Source: a virus. Taken from it: DNA of 36,738 nt. Both the position numbers and the translations under genes were made by a program. Each line of letters begins with the position of its first letter. Positions within the stretch are counted from its first letter, which is position 1. Below the pieces are notes generated by a model. It saw nothing but the letters and a program-made list of their open reading frames with translations, was not told where the DNA came from and ran no database searches. The stretch is taken from the IMG/VR virus record IMGVR_UViG_3300032897_000015, positions 1 through 36,738 of that record. One strand, written 5' to 3'. Of the stretch, positions 1 to 5,239 are shown piece by piece.

Positions 1-86
1 TGGTCTCGGTTGTAGGCTGTGACAGCCCCGCAACCAGACAGCATCAGCGCCACGCCAACCACGAACACCTTCAATTCGGTCGTCAT
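1..86 (-). CDS. Small lipoprotein, N-terminal part (possible Rz1-like spanin)
   Basis: The 28 visible residues form a classic lipoprotein signal peptide: a charged start, a hydrophobic stretch (VFVVGVALML) and the lipobox LSGC with the acylated Cys at residue 19. A clear ribosome site (AAGGAGAACACA) precedes the ATG. The rest lies outside the window. In phages of diderm hosts such small lipoproteins are often outer-membrane spanins of the Rz1 type, but no Rz partner is visible here and the main lysis genes lie far away at 9.8-11.1 kb, so that role is inference. It is the last visible gene of the leftward group. The lipoprotein assignment is firm; the function is not. Confidence 0.6.
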   Translation of the reverse strand, partial: MTTELKVFVVGVALMLSGCGAVTAYNRD

Positions 87-122
87 TGTGTTCTCCTTTT
101 TTGACCTGGCTCATCAGGCGCG

Positions 123-176
123 GTAGGTCAATCCCACGCGACCGGCCGAGGCCGGTTTCGCCTGTTGTCGCGACAG
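123..176. repeat. 54-bp exact direct repeat, copy 1 (copy 2 at 764-817)
   Basis: The 54 bases are identical to 764-817. In copy 2 they encode part of the C-terminus of the 737-1111 gene (SRQQAKPASAGRVGLTY). In copy 1 the same reading frame is open only as an orphan tail ending in TGA, out of frame with the adjacent 191-436 gene. Copy 1 therefore looks like the leftover 3' end of a lost or recombined gene. It fills most of the 104-base gap between the genes at 86 and 191. Confidence 0.85.
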
Positions 177-190
177 GGCTGCTCGGGCTA

Positions 191-436
191 CTAGGTCTCC
201 CAACCGCTGAGCCAGCGCCAGTTAGGGATCTCGGTGACGGTGATTTGCCCGATCCTGGGCCCAGGTCCACCCCACCCATACGCGGCCTCGGTCGCGCGAA
301 TCGCCTCTTGCTCGCTCTCGATCGGCAGCAATCCATGTGACGCAGCGTAATGCGCAACGCGCAGGAGGTCGACATGCTCGGCCCCGGAACACCAACCGTC
401 TGCGGTGTAGCGGTCGATCTTGATCGTGTCAGTCAT
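191..436 (-). CDS. Small phage protein of unknown function, 81 aa
   Basis: This encodes 81 residues from an ATG behind a strong ribosome site (AAGGAGAGAGACT). The protein is acidic and soluble, with no signal peptide, membrane segment or Cys cluster. It ends RWLSGWET, followed by two TAG codons in a row. The middle (VDLLRVAHYAASHGLL) looks helical. I recognise no family. It lies between two other small leftward genes that share the same leader style, so it is probably an early accessory gene. Its start codon context (ATGAC) matches those at 646, 1111 and 1445. Confidence 0.65.
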   Translation of the reverse strand: MTDTIKIDRYTADGWCSGAEHVDLLRVAHYAASHGLLPIESEQEAIRATEAAYGWGGPGPRIGQITVTEIPNWRWLSGWET

Positions 437-448
437 AGTCTCTCTCCT

Positions 449-646
449 TTACGCGATGCGCTCCACTGAAAGACCGGCGCGGCGCATCTCGGACTCGATC
501 GCGCTCTGCATCTTCTTTCCGGCCGCGACCACCGTCCATGTCTTGGTCGACTTGTCCCAGGTCCCGCCCAGCGACCGGATGTAATCCTTGTGCGGGAAAG
601 TGTTGCCGCTGATCCGGTAGGTCATCTCGTATGCGCTGGTCGTCAT
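449..646 (-). CDS. DUF5710-like small protein, 65 aa
   Basis: I chose the ATG at 646 over the upstream ATG at 721 because a ribosome site (ACGGAGAGAGACC) sits just before it and the upstream part overlaps the promoter repeat. Residues 10-38 (YRISGNTFPHKDYIRSLGG, then TWDKSTKTWTV) match the pattern of DUF5710: a short strand, a KD-x-x-(K/R)-x-LG-x-x-WD core, then a K-x-W strand. That domain is common in phage and plasmid proteins, often beside primase or nuclease modules, and its role is unknown. Here it stands alone. It is transcribed from the promoter at 693-721. Confidence 0.7.
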   Translation of the reverse strand: MTTSAYEMTYRISGNTFPHKDYIRSLGGTWDKSTKTWTVVAAGKKMQSAIESEMRRAGLSVERIA

Positions 647-766
647 GGTCTCTCTCCGTCTTCCTGGCTGGCTCCCTGCCAACCATGGATAGAATATACG
701 CGCGACCGCCGCGTATGTCAACCTCCGCCACGAGTCTCAGAAGGGTGTCTCTTCTGGCGCCTCGTA
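641..766. repeat. 126-bp promoter-leader cassette, copy 1
   Basis: This segment is about nine-tenths identical to 1440-1566. Read on the minus strand, each copy runs from the last codons of the upstream gene (YEAPEE-T/A-PF and stop), through a sigma70-type promoter, to the ribosome site and ATG of the next gene. The upstream and downstream genes themselves are unrelated, so only the junction is duplicated. Confidence 0.88.
693..721 (-). promoter_or_regulatory. Sigma70-type promoter, copy 1
   Basis: On the minus strand a perfect TTGACA (721-716) is followed by a 17-base spacer and TATATT (698-693). Transcription would start near 686 and give a leader of about 40 bases before the ATG at 646. 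The spacer is very GC-rich. It lies inside the duplicated cassette. Confidence 0.75.
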
Positions 767-1111
767 GGTCAATCCCACGCGACCGGCCGAGGCCGGTTTC
801 GCCTGTTGTCGCGACAGAGCTGCGAGAAACTTTGCGAGCGAAGTGCGTCGTACGATCTCAATTGGGACCGCGGAAATCCCCGGGACGTGCGCACCTCCTA
901 GTTCTTCCGGGTCTCGTCCCGTGAACTCGACCACCTCCAGGCGGGGCGCGCGGTGCCAGTCGTCGCCTTCGCCGGCCAGGAGCGAGTCCGTGCTGTCGTA
1001 GCAGCACACTCGCCCATGCTCGCGGAAGATCTCCCCAGACCAATCCTCGGACGTGTGGCGCAAAGACAATCCCTTGGGTTGGATCCGGTAGTAGATCGTG
1101 GCGGTCGTCAT
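737..1111 (-). CDS. Unknown phage protein, 124 aa
   Basis: This encodes 124 residues from an ATG behind AGGGATAGAGGCC. The N-terminal half reads as a compact globular domain (YYRIQPKGLSL, then EDWSGEIFREHGRVCCYDS). The C-terminal 30 residues are odd in two ways. SRQQAKPASAGRVGLTY comes from the 54-bp repeat also found at 123-176. The final YEAPEETPF is shared with the RusA protein ending at 1537. The tail is therefore modular and probably dispensable. I recognise no family. It is transcribed leftward with the neighbouring small genes. Confidence 0.65.
   Translation of the reverse strand: MTTATIYYRIQPKGLSLRHTSEDWSGEIFREHGRVCCYDSTDSLLAGEGDDWHRAPRLEVVEFTGRDPEELGGAHVPGISAVPIEIVRRTSLAKFLAALSRQQAKPASAGRVGLTYEAPEETPF
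764..817. repeat. 54-bp exact direct repeat, copy 2
   Basis: Identical to 123-176. This copy is translated as part of the C-terminal tail of the 737-1111 gene and contains the GC-rich inverted element CCGGCCGAGGCCGG. Confidence 0.85.
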
Positions 1112-1142
1112 GGCCTCTATCCCTATAGTATTTAACTATCGG

Positions 1143-1445
1143 TCACCAAACATCCAGCCCTGTTTCTACGTCGTAATAGTCGCTGTCGAGTTGGTGATCA
1201 GCGAGATACGTCTCCGGGTTGGCCGTCGCCTCGCCCTGGATCTCCGGATGTGCTGGCGTATACTCCGGCGCGACTCCAGCGTTTCGGGCAGCGGCCAAGG
1301 AATGGTGACCATCTACGATGACGCGGTATGTCTCGCCCGCAATTTCGACCAACACTACCTGTACCTCGAAATCAGCGGAGGCGACCTTGGCGGCGACGAT
1401 CGAGGGGTCCAGGTACCGCTGACTGCTGATGGTTCGGATCGTCAT
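1143..1445 (-). CDS. ParB/sulfiredoxin-fold protein, 100 aa
   Basis: Residues 43-62 contain VDGHHSLAAARNAGVAPEY, the signature of the ParB N-terminal domain (consensus D-G-H-(H/R)-R-x-x-A), which binds nucleotides or acts as a nuclease or kinase in different families. The preceding strand-rich part (FEVQVVLVEIAGETYRVIVDG) fits the same fold. No helix-turn-helix or CTP-dependent partition domain follows, so this is not a full partition protein. Stand-alone ParB-fold proteins of this size are common in phages with mostly unknown roles. Translation starts at an ATG behind AGGGAGAGAGACC, about 50 bases below the promoter at 1493-1521. Confidence 0.72.
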   Translation of the reverse strand: MTIRTISSQRYLDPSIVAAKVASADFEVQVVLVEIAGETYRVIVDGHHSLAAARNAGVAPEYTPAHPEIQGEATANPETYLADHQLDSDYYDVETGLDVW

Positions 1446-1566
1446 GGTCTCTCTCCCTGTTCCCTGGCCGGCTCCCTGCCAACCATGGATAGAATATACG
1501 CGCGCCCGCCGCGCATGTCAACCTCCGCCACGAGTCTCAGAAGGGTGCCTCTTCTGGCGCCTCGTA
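1440..1566. repeat. Promoter-leader cassette, copy 2
   Basis: Second copy of the 641-766 segment. It begins in the last codons of the RusA gene (YEAPEEAPF) and ends at the ATG of the ParB-fold gene. Differences from copy 1 are scattered single bases plus one inserted base in the leader; the -35, the -10 and the 17-base spacing are unchanged. Confidence 0.88.
1493..1521 (-). promoter_or_regulatory. Sigma70-type promoter, copy 2
   Basis: On the minus strand TTGACA (1521-1516), a 17-base GC-rich spacer and TATATT (1498-1493). It drives the ParB-fold gene and probably the genes below it. It is so close to consensus that it should fire with host RNA polymerase unless repressed. Confidence 0.75.
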
Positions 1567-2055
1567 CGCAGTTATCTCGATCTCCGTGCAGGGGCTAGCC
1601 CACCCAAGCACCTTGCGCGCCGACAATGCCTCTATCTGTGAGTCGTCCTCCCAGGCGTAGCCGTTTAGTGCGTCCTGGACCAACTTCACCAGGTTATCGA
1701 GATCAACCCTGCGTCGAGTGGAGCGGTAAAAAACCACCGACAGCATCACGGGTCCGCGCCGCGGACGAACTCCGGCCAAACTGGCCGCCTCCCTGACGCC
1801 ACGCTCCGCCTCCAAGGTCCTCCTTGGCGTGTAGGTATGCCCCCTAAGGACCCGTGGTCGTTCTTTCGGCAAAGGCTCCCCCCGGACCGTGAATTTGTAC
1901 CCTAGCGGGCCTAGGTCGACCGGAACATGCTCACCAGACCTGTCCGGGACCGCCTGCCTGGGCACCAGCGAGGCGATCGGGATGGCAGGTGGGTCCTGGT
2001 GGCGGGGCGTGGGCCTGAACTCAACCACAGACCTTCTGAGGCCCTTACCGGTCAC
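1537..2055 (-). CDS. rusA: RusA-family Holliday junction resolvase, 172 aa
   Basis: RusA enzymes are small dimeric, metal-dependent nucleases that cut Holliday junctions, which in phages clears branches before packaging. Visible features are VRGEPLPKERPR (residues 57-68, the Lys/Arg DNA-binding strand), RRVDLDNLVKLVQDALNG (115-132, with the catalytic Asp pair at 118 and 120) and a third acidic site at WEDDSQIE (135-142). The family is usually about 120 residues; this one has about 50 extra at the N-terminus, rich in Pro. Its last residues, YEAPEEAPF, belong to the duplicated cassette. Translation starts at GTG and overlaps the end of the 48-residue gene by 11 bases, so it is probably coupled. 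Confidence 0.88.
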   Translation of the reverse strand: MTGKGLRRSVVEFRPTPRHQDPPAIPIASLVPRQAVPDRSGEHVPVDLGPLGYKFTVRGEPLPKERPRVLRGHTYTPRRTLEAERGVREAASLAGVRPRRGPVMLSVVFYRSTRRRVDLDNLVKLVQDALNGYAWEDDSQIEALSARKVLGWASPCTEIEITAYEAPEEAPF

Positions 2056-2191
2056 TTTCGTCTCCAGGTATGAGCGATGTGGACCTATCCAGTCGACAAA
2101 CCGTCTTCCGGCCCCCGAACGAGAACGCCCTCAGAACCAGGTCCAGGGCGACAAAAAGTCCAACAATCTCAATGATTACGCGAAGGCTCAT
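2045..2191 (-). CDS. 48-aa small protein with one hydrophobic helix
   Basis: This short gene fills the space between the helicase loader and RusA. It has an excellent ribosome site (AGGAGGGAAC) seven bases or so before its ATG, and its end overlaps the GTG of rusA by 11 bases, the normal pattern in this genome. Residues 5-23 (VIIEIVGLFVALDLVLRAF) could form one membrane helix, although it carries Glu and Asp. The tail is basic then polar. I recognise no family. Position and signals support expression; function is unknown. Confidence 0.6.
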   Translation of the reverse strand: MSLRVIIEIVGLFVALDLVLRAFSFGGRKTVCRLDRSTSLIPGDESDR

Positions 2192-2216
2192 GTTCCCTCC
2201 TGTTGTAGTTTGCTGG

Positions 2217-2900
2217 TTAGTCTCGCTCGGGTGGCTGGGCCAGCTGCAAAAACGGCACGCGCATCGAGGGGCCTGGCAGTGTCACCAGGCTGCCGTGCGA
2301 CTGGATCCTGTCCACGAGCCGCTGTAGGCCGGCACTGGCGTAGCGTGCTCGGATGGCTGGCCCGTTCAAGTTTGAGGCCAGGACCGTTCGCCGCAGCTCG
2401 GCATCTCGGCCGTTGAGCAGGTCATAGAGATTCGCTTCCCAGGCCGGGTTGGTGGCCTCCGCACCGAGCTCATCGAGCGCGACGAAGGGCGCCTCTCGGA
2501 GATTGCGCCACAGGCTGGTGTCGAATGTTGACTCTCTGAGTAGTTCCTGGCAGTCCCAGTAGATTCCTCCCGCCCGGTAGGCGCCGACCGTGAGCGCCGC
2601 CGTCTTGCCACGCCCAGCCGGACCGAGCAAAAGCAAATAGGTGCAGTCCTGGGGCCCGGCAATGAATGCATCCAGCGCCTCAAGCGCTGCAGTCCGCTTA
2701 GGGGATTCCAGCATTTCCCAGTAGCGGCGCGGAATGCCGGATTGCTCGAGCCGCACCCGCTTCGCGAGTTCTCGCTGTCGCGCCTGAAACTCAATGCTCT
2801 CGCTCTCGAGCTTCTTCGCGTGGAGTCGGAACGAGGGATCGTCCAGGATTTCTTTCCCTGCTGTCACAATCTCTTTTAATCGCTCAGTGAAGTCACTCAT
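2217..2900 (-). CDS. DnaC-like replicative helicase loader (AAA+ ATPase), 227 aa
   Basis: DnaC/DnaI-type loaders open and place the host DnaB helicase on the phage origin. Residues 1-60 are helical and charged, in the position of the helicase-binding domain. The ATPase core follows: Walker A GPAGRGKT (93-100), Walker B FVALDELG (139-146), a sensor strand VLASNL (about 173-178), and a basic RLVDRI segment where the arginine finger lies. Length matches phage loaders. Its ATG overlaps the TGA of the initiator gene (ATGA), so the two are coupled, as in the lambda O/P pair. No signal or membrane segment. Confidence 0.85.
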   Translation of the reverse strand: MSDFTERLKEIVTAGKEILDDPSFRLHAKKLESESIEFQARQRELAKRVRLEQSGIPRRYWEMLESPKRTAALEALDAFIAGPQDCTYLLLLGPAGRGKTAALTVGAYRAGGIYWDCQELLRESTFDTSLWRNLREAPFVALDELGAEATNPAWEANLYDLLNGRDAELRRTVLASNLNGPAIRARYASAGLQRLVDRIQSHGSLVTLPGPSMRVPFLQLAQPPERD

Positions 2901-3748
2901 AGTTTCCCTGCCTCCGGGCTATTCCAGTCGATCGAGGGAGTTGCCATCCCTTTGGCTTTCTCACTCGGCGCCCGGTCGTGCGGCAAGAACCGGGCAAATT
3001 GCGCCAGGAACGTCTGCAGGTCTAGCTTGTTCGCCCACCAAGGATCGGCTGCCGCTCGGTCCATGGCGTCCATCACGACATGCGGCGTGAACTGCGCCGA
3101 CAGCGCCGCGAGGGACTGCGCCTGATGCGTCTCCACCTCGGGGCACCTCGCTGTCGAGATCTCCGGCCAGGTGATTTGGGTCCAGTGCTGGACCGCCTCG
3201 AAAGCCGGGTGTCCTGGTCCGATGCGGGCGCGGCGCGGCGGCGCAGTAACGGGTGGCAGTTCGTGTTGGGGGGTTAGGGGGGTAGTAGTTACTGCAGATG
3301 CAGATGCAGATGCAGATGCTATGGGGTTATTTTCCGTTACGGGCGTTACAGTAGACGTTACGGCGTTATTTCTCAGCTTCCGGCGCTCTCTCCATGCGGC
3401 TTGTCGCCGTGCGGCCTTTTCGTTGGCCGCCGCTCTCGACTGCATTTCCCTGTATTTCTGATAGTTTATGATGTGCCACCCACCGTCAACCTTCTCGATC
3501 CGACGTCCCTGGTCTTCGTCCGTCCTCGTGCGTGACCATTCATCAGGAGATTCAAGCACTTTCAATGCGTCGAGACACTCTTGCAGTGTAACTTTGGCTG
3601 TGTCCGCCAGCCCGGGAACGGAGGCTCCCACGAATCCATCCCTGTCTGCCAACGCAAGCATCGTAATCCACACGACTTTTGTTGGTGCCGTCTCTCTCCA
3701 GATTGTCGACTGTAGGATTGCCGAGAAGATCTTGACGTAGCCTGGCAT
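2897..3748 (-). CDS. DnaD/O-like replication initiation protein, 283 aa
   Basis: The N-terminal 100 residues look like the winged-helix domain of phage replisome organisers: GYVKIFSAILQSTIW, then LALADRDGFV and a GGWHIINYQKYRE strand-helix ending. A basic, Ala/Arg-rich linker follows, then a low-complexity Ser-Ala and Val-Thr stretch. The C-terminal half (about 180-283) is helical and fits a DnaD-like DNA- or helicase-binding part (WWANKLDLQTFLAQFARFL). The ATG follows a GGAG site. The helicase loader overlaps it by four bases. Repeats upstream (3786-3823) and inside the gene may mark the origin or an operator. Family assignment rests on the N-terminal pattern and gene order. Confidence 0.75.
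   Translation of the reverse strand: MPGYVKIFSAILQSTIWRETAPTKVVWITMLALADRDGFVGASVPGLADTAKVTLQECLDALKVLESPDEWSRTRTDEDQGRRIEKVDGGWHIINYQKYREMQSRAAANEKAARRQAAWRERRKLRNNAVTSTVTPVTENNPIASASASASAVTTTPLTPQHELPPVTAPPRRARIGPGHPAFEAVQHWTQITWPEISTARCPEVETHQAQSLAALSAQFTPHVVMDAMDRAAADPWWANKLDLQTFLAQFARFLPHDRAPSEKAKGMATPSIDWNSPEAGKL
3293..3319. repeat. Hexanucleotide tandem repeat TGCAGA, 4.5 copies
   Basis: Four and a half perfect copies of TGCAGA lie inside the initiator gene and encode alternating Ser and Ala on the minus strand. The period of six bases keeps the frame, so slippage would only change linker length. Two runs of six G (3268-3273 and 3277-3282) lie just beside it. Confidence 0.9.
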
Positions 3749-3785
3749 TTTGTTTCTCCACGTTACGGGCTTCGTTATGGTTTTT

Positions 3786-3823
3786 GCGTTACGAACCGTC
3801 TACGTAACGCGTTAACCGTCTAC
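3786..3823. promoter_or_regulatory. Operator or iteron-like repeats upstream of the initiator gene
   Basis: A perfect 8-base inverted repeat GCGTTACG/CGTAACGC (3786-3793 and 3803-3810, 9-base spacer) overlaps two exact direct copies of AACCGTCTAC (3794-3803 and 3814-3823) spaced 20 bases apart, two helical turns. Between them is the palindrome GTTAAC. The block lies about 40-75 bases before the initiator ATG at 3748. This geometry suits a protein-binding site: autoregulation by the initiator, a repressor, or part of the origin. I could not find a good -35/-10 pair here. Confidence 0.6.
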
Positions 3824-3844
3824 ACCAAGCTAGAGATCGCTGCA

Positions 3845-3908
3845 AGGGGCCGGCTGCGGTAGAGGCCGCGCCTAGCCCCTCGCTGCGGGCGGGATAGCCC
3901 GGGCTCCG
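3845..3908. other. GC-rich structured non-coding stretch
   Basis: The gap after the 3909-4223 gene holds nested GC-rich inverted repeats: AGGGGC/GCCCCT enclosing a smaller stem, and next to it GCCCGGG (3897-3903) with CCCGGGC (3912-3918) across the stop codon. No T-run follows on either strand, so it is not a standard intrinsic terminator. It may still slow transcription or protect the RNA end. Confidence 0.4.
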
Positions 3909-4223
3909 CTACCCGGGCGGCAAGACCCGGACCGCGAGATGGCGCGATCTCCGGGTGGATCTGCGGCTCGCGGGATAATAGGCGACGAGGTCGACTGTTC
4001 CGGTGCCGCGGTAGCTATAGAGATGAGACAAGCAGTAAATGGTCCCCCGCACCGCGCGCCGGTCGCATGCCATACAGTGAGTCCGGTATTCCGGAGGAGG
4101 TGGACTCCGCTCTGCCCGCACATCCCAGGAGTCCTTCTCGTGGCGGCCAAGAGAACTCTTGGCCTGTGCCACCTGCTCAGCCGATCGCCTCTCCAGCACT
4201 ATCTCTACCAGTGATGGTGTCAT
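3909..4223 (-). CDS. Small Cys/His protein, 104 aa, unknown function
   Basis: I chose the ATG at 4223 because it overlaps the stop of the gene above it (ATGA), the usual junction in this genome. The N-terminal 40 residues form a basic amphipathic helix (SLVEIVLERRSAEQVAQAK). The middle carries HCMAC, then about a dozen residues later YCLSHLYS, a plausible single zinc site (Cys-x2-Cys with Cys-x2-His) of HNH- or recognition-type small domains, but no nuclease His-Asn pair is evident. The tail is rich in Arg. It is the last of three genes running from the control region at 4.7 kb. Confidence 0.55.
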   Translation of the reverse strand: MTPSLVEIVLERRSAEQVAQAKSSLGRHEKDSWDVRAERSPPPPEYRTHCMACDRRAVRGTIYCLSHLYSYRGTGTVDLVAYYPASRRSTRRSRHLAVRVLPPG

Positions 4224-4477
4224 GCAGAGCACTCCACCCCCGGGTAAACCGGATAGGTGTGTTCGAGCGCCTCTTGTATTTGGTCCCAGCGAACAAAGCA
4301 TTGTCGACACATTGGCCGCCCGCCATACCAGATCGTTCGATATCTCCTCCTGTGCGACTGCGGGCGAACGTATTTGATTGGTACCTTCCAGGCGCGAATG
4401 CCGACCCGTGTATATTCTAGGCCTCCGCATCTACACGGCATGGAAGCCCCCAGGGGCGTCAAGCCTTCCCACCGCAT
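4220..4477 (-). CDS. Small zinc-ribbon-like protein, 73-85 aa
   Basis: A Cys pair PCRCGG near the N-terminus and a second pair MCRQC about 40 residues later make a likely zinc ribbon, with a basic strand region between them (KVPIKYVRPQSHRRRYRTIWY). The acidic-aromatic C-terminus ends YPGVECSA. Two starts are possible: the ATG at 4477 behind GAGGAGCGAGAG, or the ATG at 4441 immediately before the CRCG motif, which overlaps the upstream gene by only 11 bases. It overlaps the following gene by ATGA. It may bind nucleic acid; no family is recognised. Confidence 0.55.
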   Translation of the reverse strand: MRWEGLTPLGASMPCRCGGLEYTRVGIRAWKVPIKYVRPQSHRRRYRTIWYGGRPMCRQCFVRWDQIQEALEHTYPVYPGVECSA

Positions 4478-4691
4478 CGATCAGCTCTCGCTCCTCGCAA
4501 AGCGTCTCGAGAGATGCGTCTAGCATGACCTTTCCAAGCGGAGACCAGGCAATACACTGGCCATCGCGCCGGCTGCCGAATCCCTGCAGCAGAACTCGGT
4601 GAGCCTTGAAGAGGCTGATGCCCTCGATACTGGACTCCAAGGTTGGCATGAAGGGCCGGAGACAAACCATCTCGAATTCAGCAGTGATCAT
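4431..4691 (-). CDS. Unknown protein, 86 aa, first leftward gene from the control region
   Basis: An 86-residue soluble protein with mixed strand and helix character (FMPTLESSIEGISLFKAHR, LETLCEERELIDAVGRL). No motif that I know. The ATG at 4691 has only a weak ribosome site (TTGGTG), so the leader may be short or translation low. It is the first gene on the leftward transcript opposite the repressor, the place where phages put early control or anti-repressor functions, but nothing in the protein proves that. Confidence 0.5.
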   Translation of the reverse strand: MITAEFEMVCLRPFMPTLESSIEGISLFKAHRVLLQGFGSRRDGQCIAWSPLGKVMLDASLETLCEERELIDAVGRLDAPGGFHAV

Positions 4692-4709
4692 ATTTTCACC
4701 AAGTACGAC

Positions 4710-4724
4710 CAGTAAGGGATACTG
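4710..4724. promoter_or_regulatory. Operator-like palindrome
   Basis: CAGTA-AGGGA-TACTG: perfect 5-base arms around a 5-base centre, within the leader of the leftward transcript and about 20 bases before the ATG at 4691. Size and place fit a dimeric HTH repressor site; the nearby XRE protein is the obvious candidate binder. Confidence 0.45.
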
Positions 4725-4732
4725 CCAGTCTC

Positions 4733-4761
4733 ACGGTACATAAACCGCCATCAGGGGTCAA
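4733..4761 (-). promoter_or_regulatory. Leftward promoter candidate
   Basis: On the minus strand TTGACC (4761-4756), a 17-base spacer and TACCGT (4738-4733). The -35 is near-consensus, the -10 only half-matching. It would give a leader of about 35 bases that includes the palindrome at 4710-4724. Confidence 0.45.
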
Positions 4762-4770
4762 GATACCCAC

Positions 4771-4799
4771 TTGACAGACAAGGAGTCCCACTACATAGT
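4771..4799 (+). promoter_or_regulatory. Rightward promoter for the repressor/recombination operon
   Basis: TTGACA (4771-4776), a 17-base spacer and CATAGT (4794-4799). The -35 is perfect. It stands back to back with the leftward promoter: the two -35 boxes lie 9 bases apart and together form the inverted repeat GTCAAG/CTTGAC (4757-4775). The transcript would have a leader of about 120 bases before the XRE gene. Confidence 0.6.
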
Positions 4800-4924
4800 G
4801 AGCGATAGAGGCGGAACCGAGAGTAGCGGACCACGGCAGTTGCCACCCGCGGACCCCGAAAGGGGAGGCAGACGATCGGGACTGCTCACAACGGAACGGA
4901 AACCGTAAGTACAGGAGAACACAC

Positions 4925-5152
4925 ATGAAGAAGTCTGCTGCGTCTGAGAAGCCGCTCAAGGTGCGTTTTGCGGAGAACCTGAAGGAGATCCGGGTGGGCC
5001 GCAAACTGCCGCAGGAGGGACTCGCGGCCAAGTCTGGTTTCTCGACCTCCTACGTCTCGATGCTCGAGCGCGGTACCCGGGCTCCCACCCTCGACACGAT
5101 CGAGAGGTTCGCCTCGGCTCTCGACGTTCTGCCCCTGGAGATGCTCGAGTAA
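4925..5152 (+). CDS. XRE-family HTH transcriptional regulator (Cro/CI-like), 75 aa
   Basis: A single helix-turn-helix domain fills the protein: the first helix FAENLKEIRVGRKL, then the HTH core QEGLAAKSGFSTSYVSMLERG and the typical tail TRAPTLDTIERFASALDV. The recognition helix is STSYVSMLERG. The length equals that of Cro-type or SinR-like minimal repressors, with no oligomerisation or cleavage domain, so it is more Cro-like than CI-like. Good ribosome site (AGGAGAACACAC). It lies just downstream of the divergent promoters and probably controls them. Its C-terminal half is copied in the 386-residue protein at 7337-8497. Confidence 0.88.
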   Translation: MKKSAASEKPLKVRFAENLKEIRVGRKLPQEGLAAKSGFSTSYVSMLERGTRAPTLDTIERFASALDVLPLEMLE

Positions 5153-5239
5153 TCCCGGCGTGGTGCTGGGACGGGCGCCGAGAGGGTCGATGCACACAGG
5201 ACCGCGAGCTCTCGGCGCTCTATTTCCCAGGAGGGAAAC

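Noticed and set aside
1112-1140. T7-like promoter core (ACTATAGGGA) before the 737-1111 gene on the minus strand
   Set aside because: Only the initiation part matches; the upstream recognition part does not, and no phage RNA polymerase gene is in the window. Kept as chance similarity.
3251-3282. Possible G-quadruplex from G-runs
   Set aside because: Codes a Pro/Thr stretch on the other strand; four regular G tracts with short loops are not present without splitting runs.
4405-4425. GTATATTCTA on the plus strand, like the -10 of the duplicated promoter
   Set aside because: No -35 at 16-18 bases, and nothing downstream on that strand to express. It lies within the 4220-4477 gene.
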